Shown here piece after piece: positions 43,619 through 52,621 of a stretch of 64,000 nucleotides of DNA. The translations under genes and the position numbers were made by a program. Within the stretch, counting starts at the first letter, position 1; the number at the start of each line of letters is the position of its first letter. The notes under the pieces were generated by a model. The model saw only the letters and a list, made by a program, of their open reading frames with translations. It made no database searches and was not told the DNA's origin. Source of the stretch: CATOSP01 sp965197545 (GTDB lineage Bacteria; Chloroflexota; Dehalococcoidia; Lucifugimonadales; UBA3495); contig CBDANJ010000007.1 in NCBI GenBank assembly GCA_965197545.1, positions 620,001 to 684,000 on the forward strand, in the 5' to 3' direction.

Positions 43619-44466
43619 TGGCGTCCTTCCTGTCACTGATTAGATGGGAATGGTTCAAGATGCGGCGGCGCTGGGCTCCGTGGATACTGTTGGCTGTAAT
43701 TGTCGCTTTTCCTCAAGTTGTGTATTGGTCCGTATTCACGTTTGGAGAAATCACGGGGGAGACTTCCGAGGTCCGGTTGCTCCCCAACAGTATCGAGTTC
43801 GCGCTCACGGTTGGCTTTACGATGGTGTTGGTCTCGATGGTTATTTGGACCGCGTCTGCCCTTGGGTCGGAGTACGGCTGGGGCACGTTCAGAACGTCGC
43901 TGGCCAAAGGTACGGGCCGCTGGCAACTTCTCTCAGCGGTCTTCGTCTTGATGTTGGCTACAGGCGTGGCATGGCTGGTCGTGTTATGCCTTACGATGGG
44001 CATTAGCAGTCTGGTTGTAGGGCTGATCGCCGAGGGAGGCGGAGTCGCGACCGCCGGAGAATGGTCTGACGCTTTGGTGCAATTGGCCAAATCCGCGGTG
44101 GCGCTCGCACCCTACATTGCGCTTGCGATGTTATTCACCGTACTGACCAGTTCGGGAGGGGTGACCATAGGGATCACACTGGTATATAAGTTTCTGGTGG
44201 AAGACGTGCTAGTCCCGATTTTGACACTCGCCGTAGATTGGTTCGGTCCGGTGTCTGATTTCGTTCTCGGAAGGGCTGTCAGCGGCTGGTTGGCCAGTCC
44301 CAATCCCGACGACGGAGTAGGAGCCGCAATGTTCCTAGGTGCGGATGGACTATTACCAGGGACCATACATAGTTTGGCCGTGATGTTAGCCTACACCGTG
44401 GGTCTGGGCGCAGTCACGTTGTGGCTATTCCAGCGCAAGGACATAGGCGGAGCGAAAGGGCCGTAG
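43618..44466 (+). CDS. ABC-2-type permease
   Basis: 282 residues with six hydrophobic helices. It begins MASFLSLIRWEWFKMRRRWAPWILLAVIV, a typical ABC-2 membrane-subunit start, then a ~30-residue extracytoplasmic loop and GSEYGWGTFRTSLAKGTGRWQLL, the coupling segment. Translationally coupled to the ATPase gene. Together they form a two-gene exporter; the cargo is unknown. Confidence 0.85.
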   Translation: MASFLSLIRWEWFKMRRRWAPWILLAVIVAFPQVVYWSVFTFGEITGETSEVRLLPNSIEFALTVGFTMVLVSMVIWTASALGSEYGWGTFRTSLAKGTGRWQLLSAVFVLMLATGVAWLVVLCLTMGISSLVVGLIAEGGGVATAGEWSDALVQLAKSAVALAPYIALAMLFTVLTSSGGVTIGITLVYKFLVEDVLVPILTLAVDWFGPVSDFVLGRAVSGWLASPNPDDGVGAAMFLGADGLLPGTIHSLAVMLAYTVGLGAVTLWLFQRKDIGGAKGP

Positions 44467-44528
44467 CCGGCCATTCCACCGGTGGGTCCTTAGCGGGAAA
44501 GGAGAAGCGCTGGAATCCTTAGATCGGA

Positions 44529-44705
44529 TTAGTCTTCCCGTTCCGCTTCGAAAATGGAGTTGTAGAACTCGCGGACGTTGTGGCAGTTCAGGCATTCGCC
44601 CATGCTGATGGGGCCGTTTGCCGGTTCTATGATCCAGTGGTGCCGGCACGTGGGAGCGGGGCGCTCCTGTTCCACTACCGCGATTAACTCTACCCGTGTA
44701 ACCAT
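44529..44705 (-). CDS. Small protein with putative zinc-binding His/Cys cluster
   Basis: 58 residues: MVTRVELIAVVEQERPAP, then CRHHWIIEP...GECLNCHNVREFYNSIF. Cysteines and histidines are spaced like a small zinc site (C-x2-H ... C-x2-C). The ATG at 44705 is preceded by GGAGGTAGGGAG. Not recognised further; short proteins with 'CxHHW.IE...C..C...REF.NS' look conserved in this lineage, by recollection only. The 44706-44989 gap holds nothing else. Confidence 0.6.
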   Translation of the reverse strand: MVTRVELIAVVEQERPAPTCRHHWIIEPANGPISMGECLNCHNVREFYNSIFEAERED

Positions 44706-44989
44706 CTCCCTACCTCCGATCAACACCCTGGCAATCTGCGTACAGGTGAGTTGAGAAATATCGTGCTTTGAAGGTACCGGTCAGCGGGGGAGAGAATCAA
44801 CGATTTCTGACCCACGTTTGCATTAATTTTATACTTTGACCAATAACTTGCTTTGCGCCTTCGAGCCTTGAGGAGAGTGCAGGTCCCATAAAAAGGGACG
44901 CTGACCAGGGTCCCCGTGCCTACAACGTAGGAATGGGGCATGGTCAGGGTCCTTCAGATTCGGGAGCTATGGCCGGGCGAGGGGTGGGG

Positions 44990-45703
44990 CTATCCAGCCA
45001 GGGCGGCCTTGTTGGCGGTGACCCAGTCGACGCCGTTTAGGACCAGCTTCTGGAAACCTGGGGTCTCGAAGCTCTGTCCGTCGTGGCCCAGGAGCAGTAC
45101 GTACACCCTGCCGTCGCCGTATTGGCGGGTCCACCCCAGGGGGAAGGTGGCGGAGGGCATGTGCTTGGGGGCTCGTTCCGGTCCCCAGGGCCAGGTCCCT
45201 TCCACCGAGGTCCCGGAGATGAAAACGTCGTTCCCGTCCCTCATGGTCAGGCCCATGTAGAGTTCGTCGTTGGTGGAGAAGTCGGCAACACCGCTAACCC
45301 CAGGGTGGCCGGCATTGGTTACATTCACCTCGAACTGTCCGTAGGGCGGGTGGAAGCTGGTGCCGGATACCCAGCCGCCCCCGGTGATGTCCAGGTACTC
45401 TTCCCATCCCTGTGGGACGCAGGTGGCGATGTGGATGCAGACAAACCCTTTGCCAGAGCTAATGAACTGCTTCATGCCGTTCTGCTCTTCCGCGGTCAGA
45501 GTGGAGTTTCCGAAGTCGGGCACATCCTCTCTTCGAGTGTTGAAGACCAGGGCGTCGAATGCGCTCATGTCGCTGACGCGGCCCAGAATCGAGGCGTCTT
45601 CGGTAATGGTTGCGTCGTGACCAGCCGCCCTTAGGAAGCCTTCCAGGACGGGGGTGGATTCGTTATAGGGGTGCCTTCCGCCGGAGATGACGAGCAATTT
45701 CAC
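44990..45703 (-). CDS. ThuA-like domain protein
   Basis: 237 residues of the glutamine-amidotransferase-like ThuA fold. It begins VKLLVISGGRHPYNESTPVLEGFL. FDALVFNTRREDVPDFGNSTLT, GKGFVCIHIATCVPQGWEEYLDITGGGWVSG, FHPPYGQFEVNVTNAGHPGV and YGDGRVYVLLLGHD are typical blocks. The start is a GTG at 45703 with GGAGG 9 nt upstream. Relatives act in trehalose or sugar utilisation; no sugar genes are adjacent, so the role is open. Confidence 0.82.
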   Translation of the reverse strand: MKLLVISGGRHPYNESTPVLEGFLRAAGHDATITEDASILGRVSDMSAFDALVFNTRREDVPDFGNSTLTAEEQNGMKQFISSGKGFVCIHIATCVPQGWEEYLDITGGGWVSGTSFHPPYGQFEVNVTNAGHPGVSGVADFSTNDELYMGLTMRDGNDVFISGTSVEGTWPWGPERAPKHMPSATFPLGWTRQYGDGRVYVLLLGHDGQSFETPGFQKLVLNGVDWVTANKAALAG

Positions 45704-45749
45704 GGTCAATATCCTCCTATGAAGTCTCAAGATCGAGGGTTATTATACG

Positions 45750-46049
45750 TCAAAAGGCGATTCCTGCCTGCTTCACCTGGGTCAATACCGACTCGGGACT
45801 ATGCACGACTATCACCGCCATCGAGGGGCTTCTTCTTCGAGCCTCGACGGTGACGTACCGCCGGTCCCCCTGAGGCAATTCCTCGCCTATTAGGAGGGCG
45901 TCGAAACTGGACGAGCCCGCCATGTCGATGGCGACGCCGTCGTCCTGGGTGCTGGTGACAGTGAAGCCGACGCCTTCCAGCAGGCCGGTTACCCGGTCGA
46001 TGACGTCCTGGTATCTGCCGACTATTAGTATCCGTTGATCGCCGCTCAT
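45750..46049 (-). CDS. Degenerate response-regulator receiver-like protein
   Basis: 99 residues with a CheY-like strand-helix pattern: QRILIVGRYQDVIDRVTGLLEGVGFTV, SFDALLIGEELPQGDRRYVTVEARRRSPSMAVIVVH. The phosphoacceptor aspartate expected in DALLIDxxLP is a glycine, and the N-terminal acidic pair is VGRYQD. It cannot be phosphorylated in the usual way. It may be a non-canonical receiver or a structural relative. Starts 46 bp before the ThuA gene on the same strand. Confidence 0.6.
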   Translation of the reverse strand: MSGDQRILIVGRYQDVIDRVTGLLEGVGFTVTSTQDDGVAIDMAGSSSFDALLIGEELPQGDRRYVTVEARRRSPSMAVIVVHSPESVLTQVKQAGIAF

Positions 46050-46278
46050 CCTGGACTGGTCCGCCTATGATTAAATGAATAATCGTGTGAGGTTTCGAGC
46101 AACCCTGGAATTCTGAGGGGAAGTATACTCGTATGACAAGGACGATAGAACCCGTGGGATAGCCTCGGGTCTGGATTGCTTGACATAAAAATGCGCTAGA
46201 ATTAGGCTCCGCTTGAGCGGCCTGTCGGCACAGACCATCATCTATTCTGTAATCTGCCAGAGAATCGGAGGTAAAACC

Positions 46279-47487
46279 GTGAGTAATGCATTGGAGGGAG
46301 TCAGGGTCATAGACCTGACCCAGTTTGAAGCCGGAACATCCTGCACCCAGCTATTGGCCTGGCTGGGGGCCGACGTCATCAAGGTTGAGGAGTTGACGCA
46401 CGGGGACCCGGGGCGGTTCGGCAGCACCGACATTCCCGGAGCGGACAGCGGCTATTTCATCAACCTCAACTCGAACAAACGCAGCATCACACTGGATCTA
46501 AAACAGGACAGGGCAAGAGAGATTTTCTTTGACCTGGTCAGGCAGGCCGACATCGTGACGGAGAACCAGGGCCCCGGCACGCTGGAGAGGTTGGGGCTGG
46601 GTTACGAAGTTCTAAACGAGGTCAATCCCAGGATAATCCTGGCCAGGATCAAGGGGTTCGGCACCTATGGGCCGTACGCGGAATACAAGAGTTTTGACAT
46701 GATTGCCCAGGCTGCGGGAGGCTCCATGGCGGTGACCGGGTGGCCCGGCGATCCACCTACCCGGCCGGGGGCGAATATTGGCGACTCCGGCACGGGGCTT
46801 CACGCTGCGGTGGGAATCCTGGCCGCATTGTGGCAGCGGCAGACGACCGGCAGCGGGCAAGTCGTGGAAGTATCGATGCAGGATGCGGTCCTCAATCTAG
46901 CCCGCATCGCCATGTCCAATTTCAATGAGACCCACCAGTCTAGGCCCCGGTCGGGAAACGGAAACGCGGGACTCCCGGGCACTCGGACCTACCGTTGCAA
47001 GCCTGGGGGTCCCGACGATTACGTGTACTTGGCAGCCATGCCCCGCCGTCTCAACCTGTGGCTTCCCCTGATAAGGGCGATTGGAGGACAGGAGTTGGCC
47101 GCCGATCCCAACTATTCCGACTTCCAATGGATCTCCGCGAACTCGGACTCCATCAATGAGATGATTGAAGCATGGACGATGGAGCGCACCAAGTTCGAGG
47201 TGTTCCACATCTTGGGAAAGGTGGGAGTACCGTGTGGGCCAACCTTGAATGCCGAGGACATATACGAAGACCCCCATCTGGCGGCCCGAGAGATGATAGT
47301 AACGGTGGACCATCCCTTGCGTGGACCGTTCATGGTGCCAGGGTGTCCGATCAAAATGTCCGATTCGGAAACCGAATTGCGCATTGCGCCGGCCCTCGGC
47401 CAAGACACGGATGAGGTGCTCAAGGAGCTGTTGGATTTGAGCGACGAGGATATCGGGGAACTGAGGGCGGGGCGGTTGATCAAATGA
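46279..47487 (+). CDS. CaiB/BaiF-family CoA transferase
   Basis: 402 residues. ALEGVRVIDLTQFEAGTSCTQLLAWLGADVIKVEEL, SNKRSITLDLKQDRAREIF, ENQGPGTLERLGLGYEVL and the catalytic YKSFDMIAQAAGGSMAVTGWPG (aspartate nucleophile) are present. The C-terminus has LGQDTDEVLKELLDLSDEDIGEL. The start is a GTG at 46279 with GGAGG 7 nt upstream. A second family member, with the one at 24.8 kb. tRNA-Met follows on the other strand. Confidence 0.9.
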   Translation: MSNALEGVRVIDLTQFEAGTSCTQLLAWLGADVIKVEELTHGDPGRFGSTDIPGADSGYFINLNSNKRSITLDLKQDRAREIFFDLVRQADIVTENQGPGTLERLGLGYEVLNEVNPRIILARIKGFGTYGPYAEYKSFDMIAQAAGGSMAVTGWPGDPPTRPGANIGDSGTGLHAAVGILAALWQRQTTGSGQVVEVSMQDAVLNLARIAMSNFNETHQSRPRSGNGNAGLPGTRTYRCKPGGPDDYVYLAAMPRRLNLWLPLIRAIGGQELAADPNYSDFQWISANSDSINEMIEAWTMERTKFEVFHILGKVGVPCGPTLNAEDIYEDPHLAAREMIVTVDHPLRGPFMVPGCPIKMSDSETELRIAPALGQDTDEVLKELLDLSDEDIGELRAGRLIK

Positions 47488-47518
47488 CCGTTTGAGGTCT
47501 GGAGCGCGCATACATGGG

Positions 47519-47593
47519 TGGTGGCAACGACTGGATTCGAACCAGTGACCTAGCGCTTATGAAGCGCCCGCTCTGCCGCTGAGCTACGTTGCC
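47519..47593 (-). tRNA. tRNA with CAT anticodon (Met, or Ile2)
   Basis: Acceptor GGCAACG/CGTTGCC, D-stem GCTC/GAGC, anticodon loop TTCATAA, T-arm ACTGG-TTCGAAT-CCAGT, discriminator A and an encoded CCA. The acceptor is fully paired and the anticodon stem lacks three G-C pairs, so it is not the initiator. Elongator Met is likeliest; lysidine-modified Ile2 cannot be ruled out. Confidence 0.92.
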
Positions 47594-47993
47594 GCCTAGG
47601 AGCGCCCCGGCCAGCCGCCTTGGGCTGCTCCTACGCAATCCATGGTAATGCGGCCCGCTCTAGACTGTCAATTGAACCGGACTTTGGTTAGTGGCCACCG
47701 AATACTGGACACCTTTGGACTTTGTTGCGGGGGGATGGATTTCCGATTTCGCGGGAATTGCGGATGGCCTTGCCGAGGCCATGTATGAATATGAAAATTG
47801 CCTATTTTCATAGTAATGACGGTCGTGGGGATGTGGGACCGGGGCAATGAGGGCGGGAGGATGCGGGGGTATTTCGGTCCTGAAGGGGTTGTGCGGCGCC
47901 CTGGTGGCCAAGGTATGACTGGGCTCCGGGGCGGAGGTCCCTGAGTTTCCGGTTTTGCCCTCTTCGGCGTCACGGCGTTATCATGTCCCGGTG
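47594..47993. other. Intergenic region without recognised gene
   Basis: About 400 bp. One hairpin is visible near 47789 (ATGAAAAT / ATTTTCAT). No open frame with homology on either strand. Confidence 0.45.
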
Positions 47994-48290
47994 ATGGACC
48001 TAGGTGGGACCAGTTACGAGAAGCTCCAGGAGATGGCGGATGCGTCCCTTGAGGAAACCGCCGTACGGTTGCGCTCCGTGTTGGTTGAACTCGCAAGCCG
48101 GTTGCAGCCATTTCCCGGCTTTATGGGAATGGTCTCGGTCCAGGCATTGGAGGTTGACCCGGCTTTCCGTCCCGAGGCGGACCGGGGCTGTGTGGTCTTG
48201 CTCCCTACGGGCGAGATTTGCCAACTCGACCTCGGGGTCTTGCCCGGCCCGGACACTGAGAAGGGCGTCGATCACGTGGAGGAATTCTAA
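47994..48290 (+). CDS. Hypothetical protein ending at the IS5 boundary
   Basis: 98 residues, MDLGGTSYEKLQEMADASLE...VRLRSVLVELASRLQP, then EVDPAFRPEADRGCVVLLPTGEICQLDLGVLP. No known family. Its TAA is formed at the edge of the IS5-family element; without the element the next codon would be TAG, so its length is unaffected. The reverse strand is also open here, but this frame has the more protein-like composition. No strong ribosome site. Confidence 0.5.
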   Translation: MDLGGTSYEKLQEMADASLEETAVRLRSVLVELASRLQPFPGFMGMVSVQALEVDPAFRPEADRGCVVLLPTGEICQLDLGVLPGPDTEKGVDHVEEF

Positions 48291-48312
48291 GAGGGTGTGT
48301 GAGAAATAGGGA

Positions 48313-49131
48313 TCAATTGGGTTTAAGTCTTTTGAGCATCAGGTGGACCATCGCTATATGGACCCATGCCTCCCCGGTTTCGGGCAATTCCTCGTAGTCT
48401 TTGCTCAGCCGCCGGCAGCGGCTCAGCCAAGCCAAGGTGCGCTCCACCACCCACCGTCCGGGCAGCACCTCGAAGCGGCGGCTGTCCGGGTTCCGGCGCA
48501 CCGCATTCAGCGCCCAACCTCCGGTGGCCCAAGCCCACGCCGCCAACCGGCCAGCGTAGGCCGCATCGGCCCGGATGACCTGGAGCCGGGGAAACCGGTG
48601 CAGCAACTTTACCAAGACCAGCTTGGCCCCATCCCGGTCCCCGTGTCGTGGCACGGGGCAGGCTCTGGATGTTGGCCGCATGGACCACCACGGCCAGAAG
48701 CAGGCCCATGGTGTCCACTATGTCCACTACGATGTGGCGCTTGCGCCCAGATACCTTCTTGCCGGCGTCGCAGCCCCGAGGCCCCCCTTTTCCGTGGTCT
48801 TGACGCTCTGGCTGTCGATGATGGCAGCGCCGGGGATGGCATCCCGTCCTTCTTTCTCCCGGACCTGGCCGCGCAGCGCCTCCTCAACCCGCTCCCAAGT
48901 GCCATCGGCCCGCCATTTTCGGAAATACCACCACACCGTGCCCCAGGGAGGCAGGTCATGGGGCACCATTCGCCATGGTATGCCGCCGCGCAAGACATAT
49001 AGTATGCCGTTTACTACCTCCTGCAGGTCCACGGTACGCCGGCGTCCTCTCCTCGACCCAGGGGGCAACAAGGGTTCCAAATGCTTCCATTGGCAATCCG
49101 TCAAATCACTGGGATATGCTTTCCGCTTCAT
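48313..49131 (-). pseudogene. IS5-family transposase with two frame breaks
   Basis: The N-terminal part is clear (residues 1-120): LTDCQWKHLEPLLPPGS, GILYVLRGGIPWRMVPHDLPPW and WYFRKWRADGTWERV. The first DDE aspartate is in IIDSQSVKTTEKGG. The frame then breaks within CCTCGGGG (about one base lost, near 48775). The next piece reads VSGRKRHI...MGLLLAVVVHAANIQ, with a tandem 9-bp TAGTGGACA duplication. A 25-bp insert at 48640-48664 shifts the frame again before DRDGAKLVLVKLLHRFPRLQVIRADAAYAG. The last piece has WVVERTLAWLSRCRRLSKDYE, with the final glutamate. Not functional as it stands. Confidence 0.85.
48640..48664 (+). repeat. 25-bp hairpin insert inside IS5 transposase
   Basis: Identical to the IS701 insert at 9219-9243 but opposite relative to the host gene. 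Removing it joins HAANIQ to DRDGAKLVL, restoring the IS5 consensus. Right-hand flanks of both sites share CTGG. Confidence 0.75.
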
Positions 49132-49210
49132 GCCCCAAAGGTACAGCCTCTCCCCCGTCTCCCACCAAGCTATCTCAAAACCAGTTTACAATATTTCTCA
49201 CACACCCTCT

Positions 49211-49435
49211 TAGGTCATCCACGAAGGATCCCGAGCCTGGGCCGCCGGGGACATCATAGGAATGGCCGAAGCCCCGGTGGTCGATGGTGACGCAGCGGTA
49301 CCGCTGCGAGAAGAACGGAATCTGTTGCCACCAACTCAGCATATTTCCGCCCGCGCCATGGGCGAAGATGATGGCGTCGCCTTCGCCATAGCTCTGATAG
49401 TGCAGGTCTATCCCGTTGATTTTCGCGCTGCTCAC
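49211..49435 (-). pseudogene. Alpha/beta hydrolase, N-terminal fragment cut by IS5
   Basis: From the ATG at 49435: INGIDLHYQSYGEGDAIIFAHGAGGNMLSWWQQIPFF...IDHRGFGHSYD...SFVDDL, then the element. This is the first ~75 residues of an alpha/beta hydrolase (HGAGG oxyanion region, DHRGFGxS). The nucleophile elbow and His are lost. Nothing on the far side of the element continues it, so the rest was deleted. Confidence 0.8.
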
Positions 49436-49628
49436 GTCGCACCTCTTGGCCCATTCTTGGCCTGAGTGATTTCCAGGATTCTACCACGGGTTATCAGGCT
49501 CAGAACGCTTGGATTGCGATAATAGATTCGCTCGGCAGGATTGCAAGCGGATATATACATCGTCGTTCAGGATGAGCGGGGCAACGTCAAGGCTTCTCAG
49601 CGATGGGCCGTGAGGCTGGGAGTTCTAG

Positions 49629-49866
49629 TACTACAGTTGCAGATTAACGATTCGGCACTTCCACCCGCGCGCCAGAGATGGGTTTAGCCCCGTCTTCGGC
49701 GGGACAGAGCCATCAGCCCGTATCTGGCAATTGCCAATCTCGGGACCAGTCGACCCTTCCATTCACTACGTGCAACTGTGAAACCTCTGAACAAGTCGCC
49801 CGCACGACCATTTCCCCTATCTGACGAGGCTCAATTCAAGGACTTATTCAGAGTATCCCTGTAGTA
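49629..49866. repeat. Short non-autonomous element with IS701-like ends
   Basis: 238 bp between TACTACAG and CTGTAGTA, the outermost 8 bp of the local IS701 element; the left end also keeps CTAG and TTGCA. No open frame and no IS701 interior. Flanks do not form a matching duplication. With 49436-49628 this fills the gap between the hydrolase fragment and the collagen-like gene. Confidence 0.5.
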
Positions 49867-49879
49867 CCATGAGGGGTCG

Positions 49880-50684
49880 TCAATTACCATTCGGGACGTA
49901 AACCGCGGAGATGGTCCCGGGCCGGACCAATTGTTCACCGCCTAATGGACAGCGCGCTAACAGTGAGTAGGTAAAGACCCCCGCGCCCGGGACTTCATAG
50001 GTGTTGAAAACAGTGAACGGGATGCTCTGTCCCTGGGATGCGTCGAAGGAATTGGTTAGGGACTTGTCGGGGAGATTTGCTGTAGGCGATGATGCCGAGC
50101 CGCTGCCTATGGCGATCTCTATTGGGAAATCACTCAAAGGGTCGGCGACGGTAATCGTTCCATAGGCAAAAACTATCGTCCGGCCTCTTCCAGTGGCCAC
50201 GACCTGTACCTCAAGGTAAGAGGCCCAATCTTTCGATACTAACCTGGGCGAGATCGATGTATATACTGCCGACTTTAGGACGCTGGATTCTCCCCTCTCT
50301 CCTCGGTCTCCCTTTTCCCCGGTTTCACCTTTCTCTCCGCGGTTGCCTCGCGCACCTTCCTCCCCCCTGGTCACCCTCGATGCCTCGTTCTCCCCTATCG
50401 CCTTTCTCACCCTTCTCTCCCCTTTCGCCCTTGGCTCCTCCCTCCCCTTCTTCGCCTTTTTCTCCTCTGTCGGCCTGCTCGCCTCTGACTCCCCGCTCGC
50501 CTTGTTCTCCCTTGTCACCCTTCTCACCCATTGGACCCCGGGGTCCCGGGAGACCAATGCCACCTGTCTCACCCGTGGGCCCTTGTGGTCCTGGAAGTCC
50601 GTCTGGCCTCACAGGTCCCATACACGCCACGAGGAAAAAGAGCACGATTCCCAATATCAAGAATCTCGACTGAAGCAAATTCAT
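49880..50684 (-). pseudogene. Collagen-like lipoprotein with a frameshift in a G run
   Basis: Starts MNLLQSRFLILGIVLFFLVAC, a lipoprotein signal with lipobox LVAC. From there to ~residue 105 it is Gly-X-Y: GLPGPQGPTGETGGIGLPGP, GEKGDKGEQGERG and so on. At the G6 run near 50366-50371 the frame breaks. In the other frame Gly-X-Y continues (GEEGARGNRGEKGETGEKGDRGERG), then a ~130-residue beta-rich domain ending VRPGTISAVYVPNGN, which is not recognised. One G fewer restores a ~267-residue surface lipoprotein. Homopolymer phase variation, mutation or base-calling error are all possible. Confidence 0.75.
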
Positions 50685-50838
50685 CGGTTCCGTCTCAACT
50701 TCATCCGGTCTACCTTAGATTGGGGCAATCTCAATAAATGGAAGGGGCATTGGAGTCCGAGTCGGGGCTAGCACCAGAAGACTGATGCTACACACGATTC
50801 TAGAGATACGAGGCCTTGTGAGCGGGTGCTCGCCTTAA

Positions 50839-51318
50839 TCAGCCAGGAGGCGAGGATGTTTCGGGGTTCGGAGCATCGGTTGAAGTAGGTACAGTACCTT
50901 GGCCTTCTGTTGTATCTTGGTCGAACCAAGTTATATTACGGCCGTGATACGAGCCAGATTCCTCCAACTTGGCATAGGGTGAAGTCACCGCATCTCTGGG
51001 ATCAATGCGAGTGCGGAGGTCCTCCCACCTGGTTCTGACGTCTTCGGACAACACGGCCGCTTTCCCGTCGAGGCTTTCGATGTCTTTTCCGATAGTCTCG
51101 ATGCTAGTTCCGAGAGTGTCGATGTTCGTTTGTAGGAAAGTCATCGAAGGCAAATTCTTCAGGAGTGTGGCGACCTCTTCCAACTGCTCGGATACGCTTT
51201 TAAGTCGTCGATCAAGCAAGTGAGATAGCAGAATGAAATGCCCGGTTATGCCGCCCAGGATCGCCACTGAAATAATGATTACTAGCATTAGGTTGTAGAC
51301 GTCTGGTGATATAAGCAT
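50839..51318 (-). CDS. Single-pass membrane protein with coiled coil (paralogue B)
   Basis: 159 residues. N-terminal MLISPDVYNLMLVIIISVAILGGITGHFILL is one membrane helix. A coiled coil follows (LLDRRLKSVSEQLEEVATLLKNL ... ETIGKDIESLDGKAAVLSEDVRTRWEDL). The tail is polar and Pro/Thr/Ser-rich. It shares the DVYNLxLxxIxSVAI start with the gene just upstream. It starts 5 bp after that gene's stop. Not recognised as a known family; probably a membrane partner of the FtsZ-like protein. Confidence 0.7.
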   Translation of the reverse strand: MLISPDVYNLMLVIIISVAILGGITGHFILLSHLLDRRLKSVSEQLEEVATLLKNLPSMTFLQTNIDTLGTSIETIGKDIESLDGKAAVLSEDVRTRWEDLRTRIDPRDAVTSPYAKLEESGSYHGRNITWFDQDTTEGQGTVPTSTDAPNPETSSPPG

Positions 51319-51323
51319 GAGTA

Positions 51324-51719
51324 CTAGGTGACCCTCCCTCTAGCACGGTCCCTTGGGCCGATGGGTTCGTCCCGGACTCCCTTGTTGCCGCTTTCATTTG
51401 AAGGGACAGGGCTACCGTCGGAGATGGACTCATTTCCCTGCGAGGCGTGGGTAGCCGGTGGGATTCCATACGTCATTGTTCGGGGATTCGGGACCGGGCT
51501 GAGGTTGTTGGTGGGGTCGTCCCTAAAAGGTTCGGAGTTCGTTCCAGGTATATCGGTCAAAGCAAGTTGTTTCAAAAGCCTGATAGTTTCGTCTAACCTC
51601 ATGGTCATGTTCTTTAGTTGACCACGAAGCAGAGTAAAATAAACGGCGATCGCAGATACAATCGCAACCGAAAGAATCAGCGTAAGACTTAGGTTGTAGA
51701 CATCTGTCGAAATCGACAT
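51324..51719 (-). CDS. Single-pass membrane protein (paralogue A)
   Basis: 131 residues from the ATG at 51719 with GGAGG 6 nt upstream. MSISTDVYNLSLTLILSVAIVSAIAVYFTLL is the membrane helix. A short coiled coil follows (LKNMTMRLDETIRLLKQLAL), then a Pro/Ser/Asn-rich disordered tail. Paralogue of the next gene. It lies 82 bp downstream of the FtsZ-like gene on the same strand. Confidence 0.7.
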   Translation of the reverse strand: MSISTDVYNLSLTLILSVAIVSAIAVYFTLLRGQLKNMTMRLDETIRLLKQLALTDIPGTNSEPFRDDPTNNLSPVPNPRTMTYGIPPATHASQGNESISDGSPVPSNESGNKGVRDEPIGPRDRARGRVT

Positions 51720-52621
51720 ATCCAACCTCCATACCACTTCCCAAACGTTACACCGGAATCGTCCTTTGACAATTGTTTCGGGACGCCGACGGTCGAAATG
51801 CTCAGAGCGTTGCCACGCGGTTTACCAAGCTCAGCTGATTACGTATCAACTTCGAATCGCTGAGACCGATATATAGCCAAATTTTTATCTGGGCTTCGGA
51901 GACTTGTATGGTTTTCCGGTTTGAGACGTAGGGACTCAATGGATCCTTACCCTCCAGAAGATACGCGCGGGAATCTGTGCCGAGAACGGATCTTAGGTAG
52001 GTCGATACATTGGTCAACTCGCCCTGCGTGATGTCTTCGGCTCCCCAAATGACTGCGACTGCAGACTCTACCTCCCCGCGTAAAGGTAGACTAAAAAGGT
52101 GGCCCGGGTTTTCAATTATTGGGACCAAAGGGGCTAACGAACCTCGTGACAGGGCCACGTCAGTCAACACGGTCAATGGGTGCCTCCCAATTTCGAGACC
52201 TCCGCCTTCGTACCAGTCATACGAAGGCTCTACGCGGCTGTGGAAATCCCCAAGATTTTCATTGATTTCGGCGTAGCAGGGAATCACAAACTGCCCCTTG
52301 AAAAACCCGCTGAAGTCGGCCGCGTCCATACTTTGAGGGATGTCGATTCTAAACCCCTTCTCCGGGCCCCGCGTACGAGATTGCCTGTTGAATTAGCTAG
52401 GATTGCACTCATCGCTTGTACTACTCCAGCATCCACCGCGTAGTCTCGCATCTCACCCACTGGGATACCGGAGATTAGTCCAAGGGTGGCAGCTATTTCA
52501 CGCCCGTTTGATGCTGTGACATTGTCTGCCAACCGCGCTCGAAGCCTGTTGTACCGTCGAAGTAGTCTCGCATCCCCTAAGGCTGCAAACTGGCCCCACG
52601 CGATGTCGTAGCTCGCTAGTA

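Larger units (their letters stand above)
48290..49210 (-). mobile_element. IS5-family insertion sequence, decayed
   Basis: 921 bp with perfect inverted ends (AGAGGGTGTGTGAGAAATA) and a TA duplication on each side (48288-48289, 49211-49212), as in the IS427-type group. The transposase within is broken. It cuts an alpha/beta hydrolase gene on its right. Confidence 0.88.

Noticed and set aside
47789..47809. ATGAAAAT/ATTTTCAT hairpin as a terminator or riboswitch
   Set aside because: AT-only stem with no T tract and no gene directly upstream; no conserved riboswitch core.
48000..48275. A minus-strand frame continuing SFVDDL of the hydrolase fragment across the IS5 site
   Set aside because: The continuation (EFLHVIDALLSVRAG...) does not resemble an alpha/beta hydrolase; the plus frame is more protein-like.
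50257..50771. Plus-strand open frames opposite the collagen-like gene
   Set aside because: Their Pro/Ser/Leu repeats are the complement of Gly-X-Y codons.
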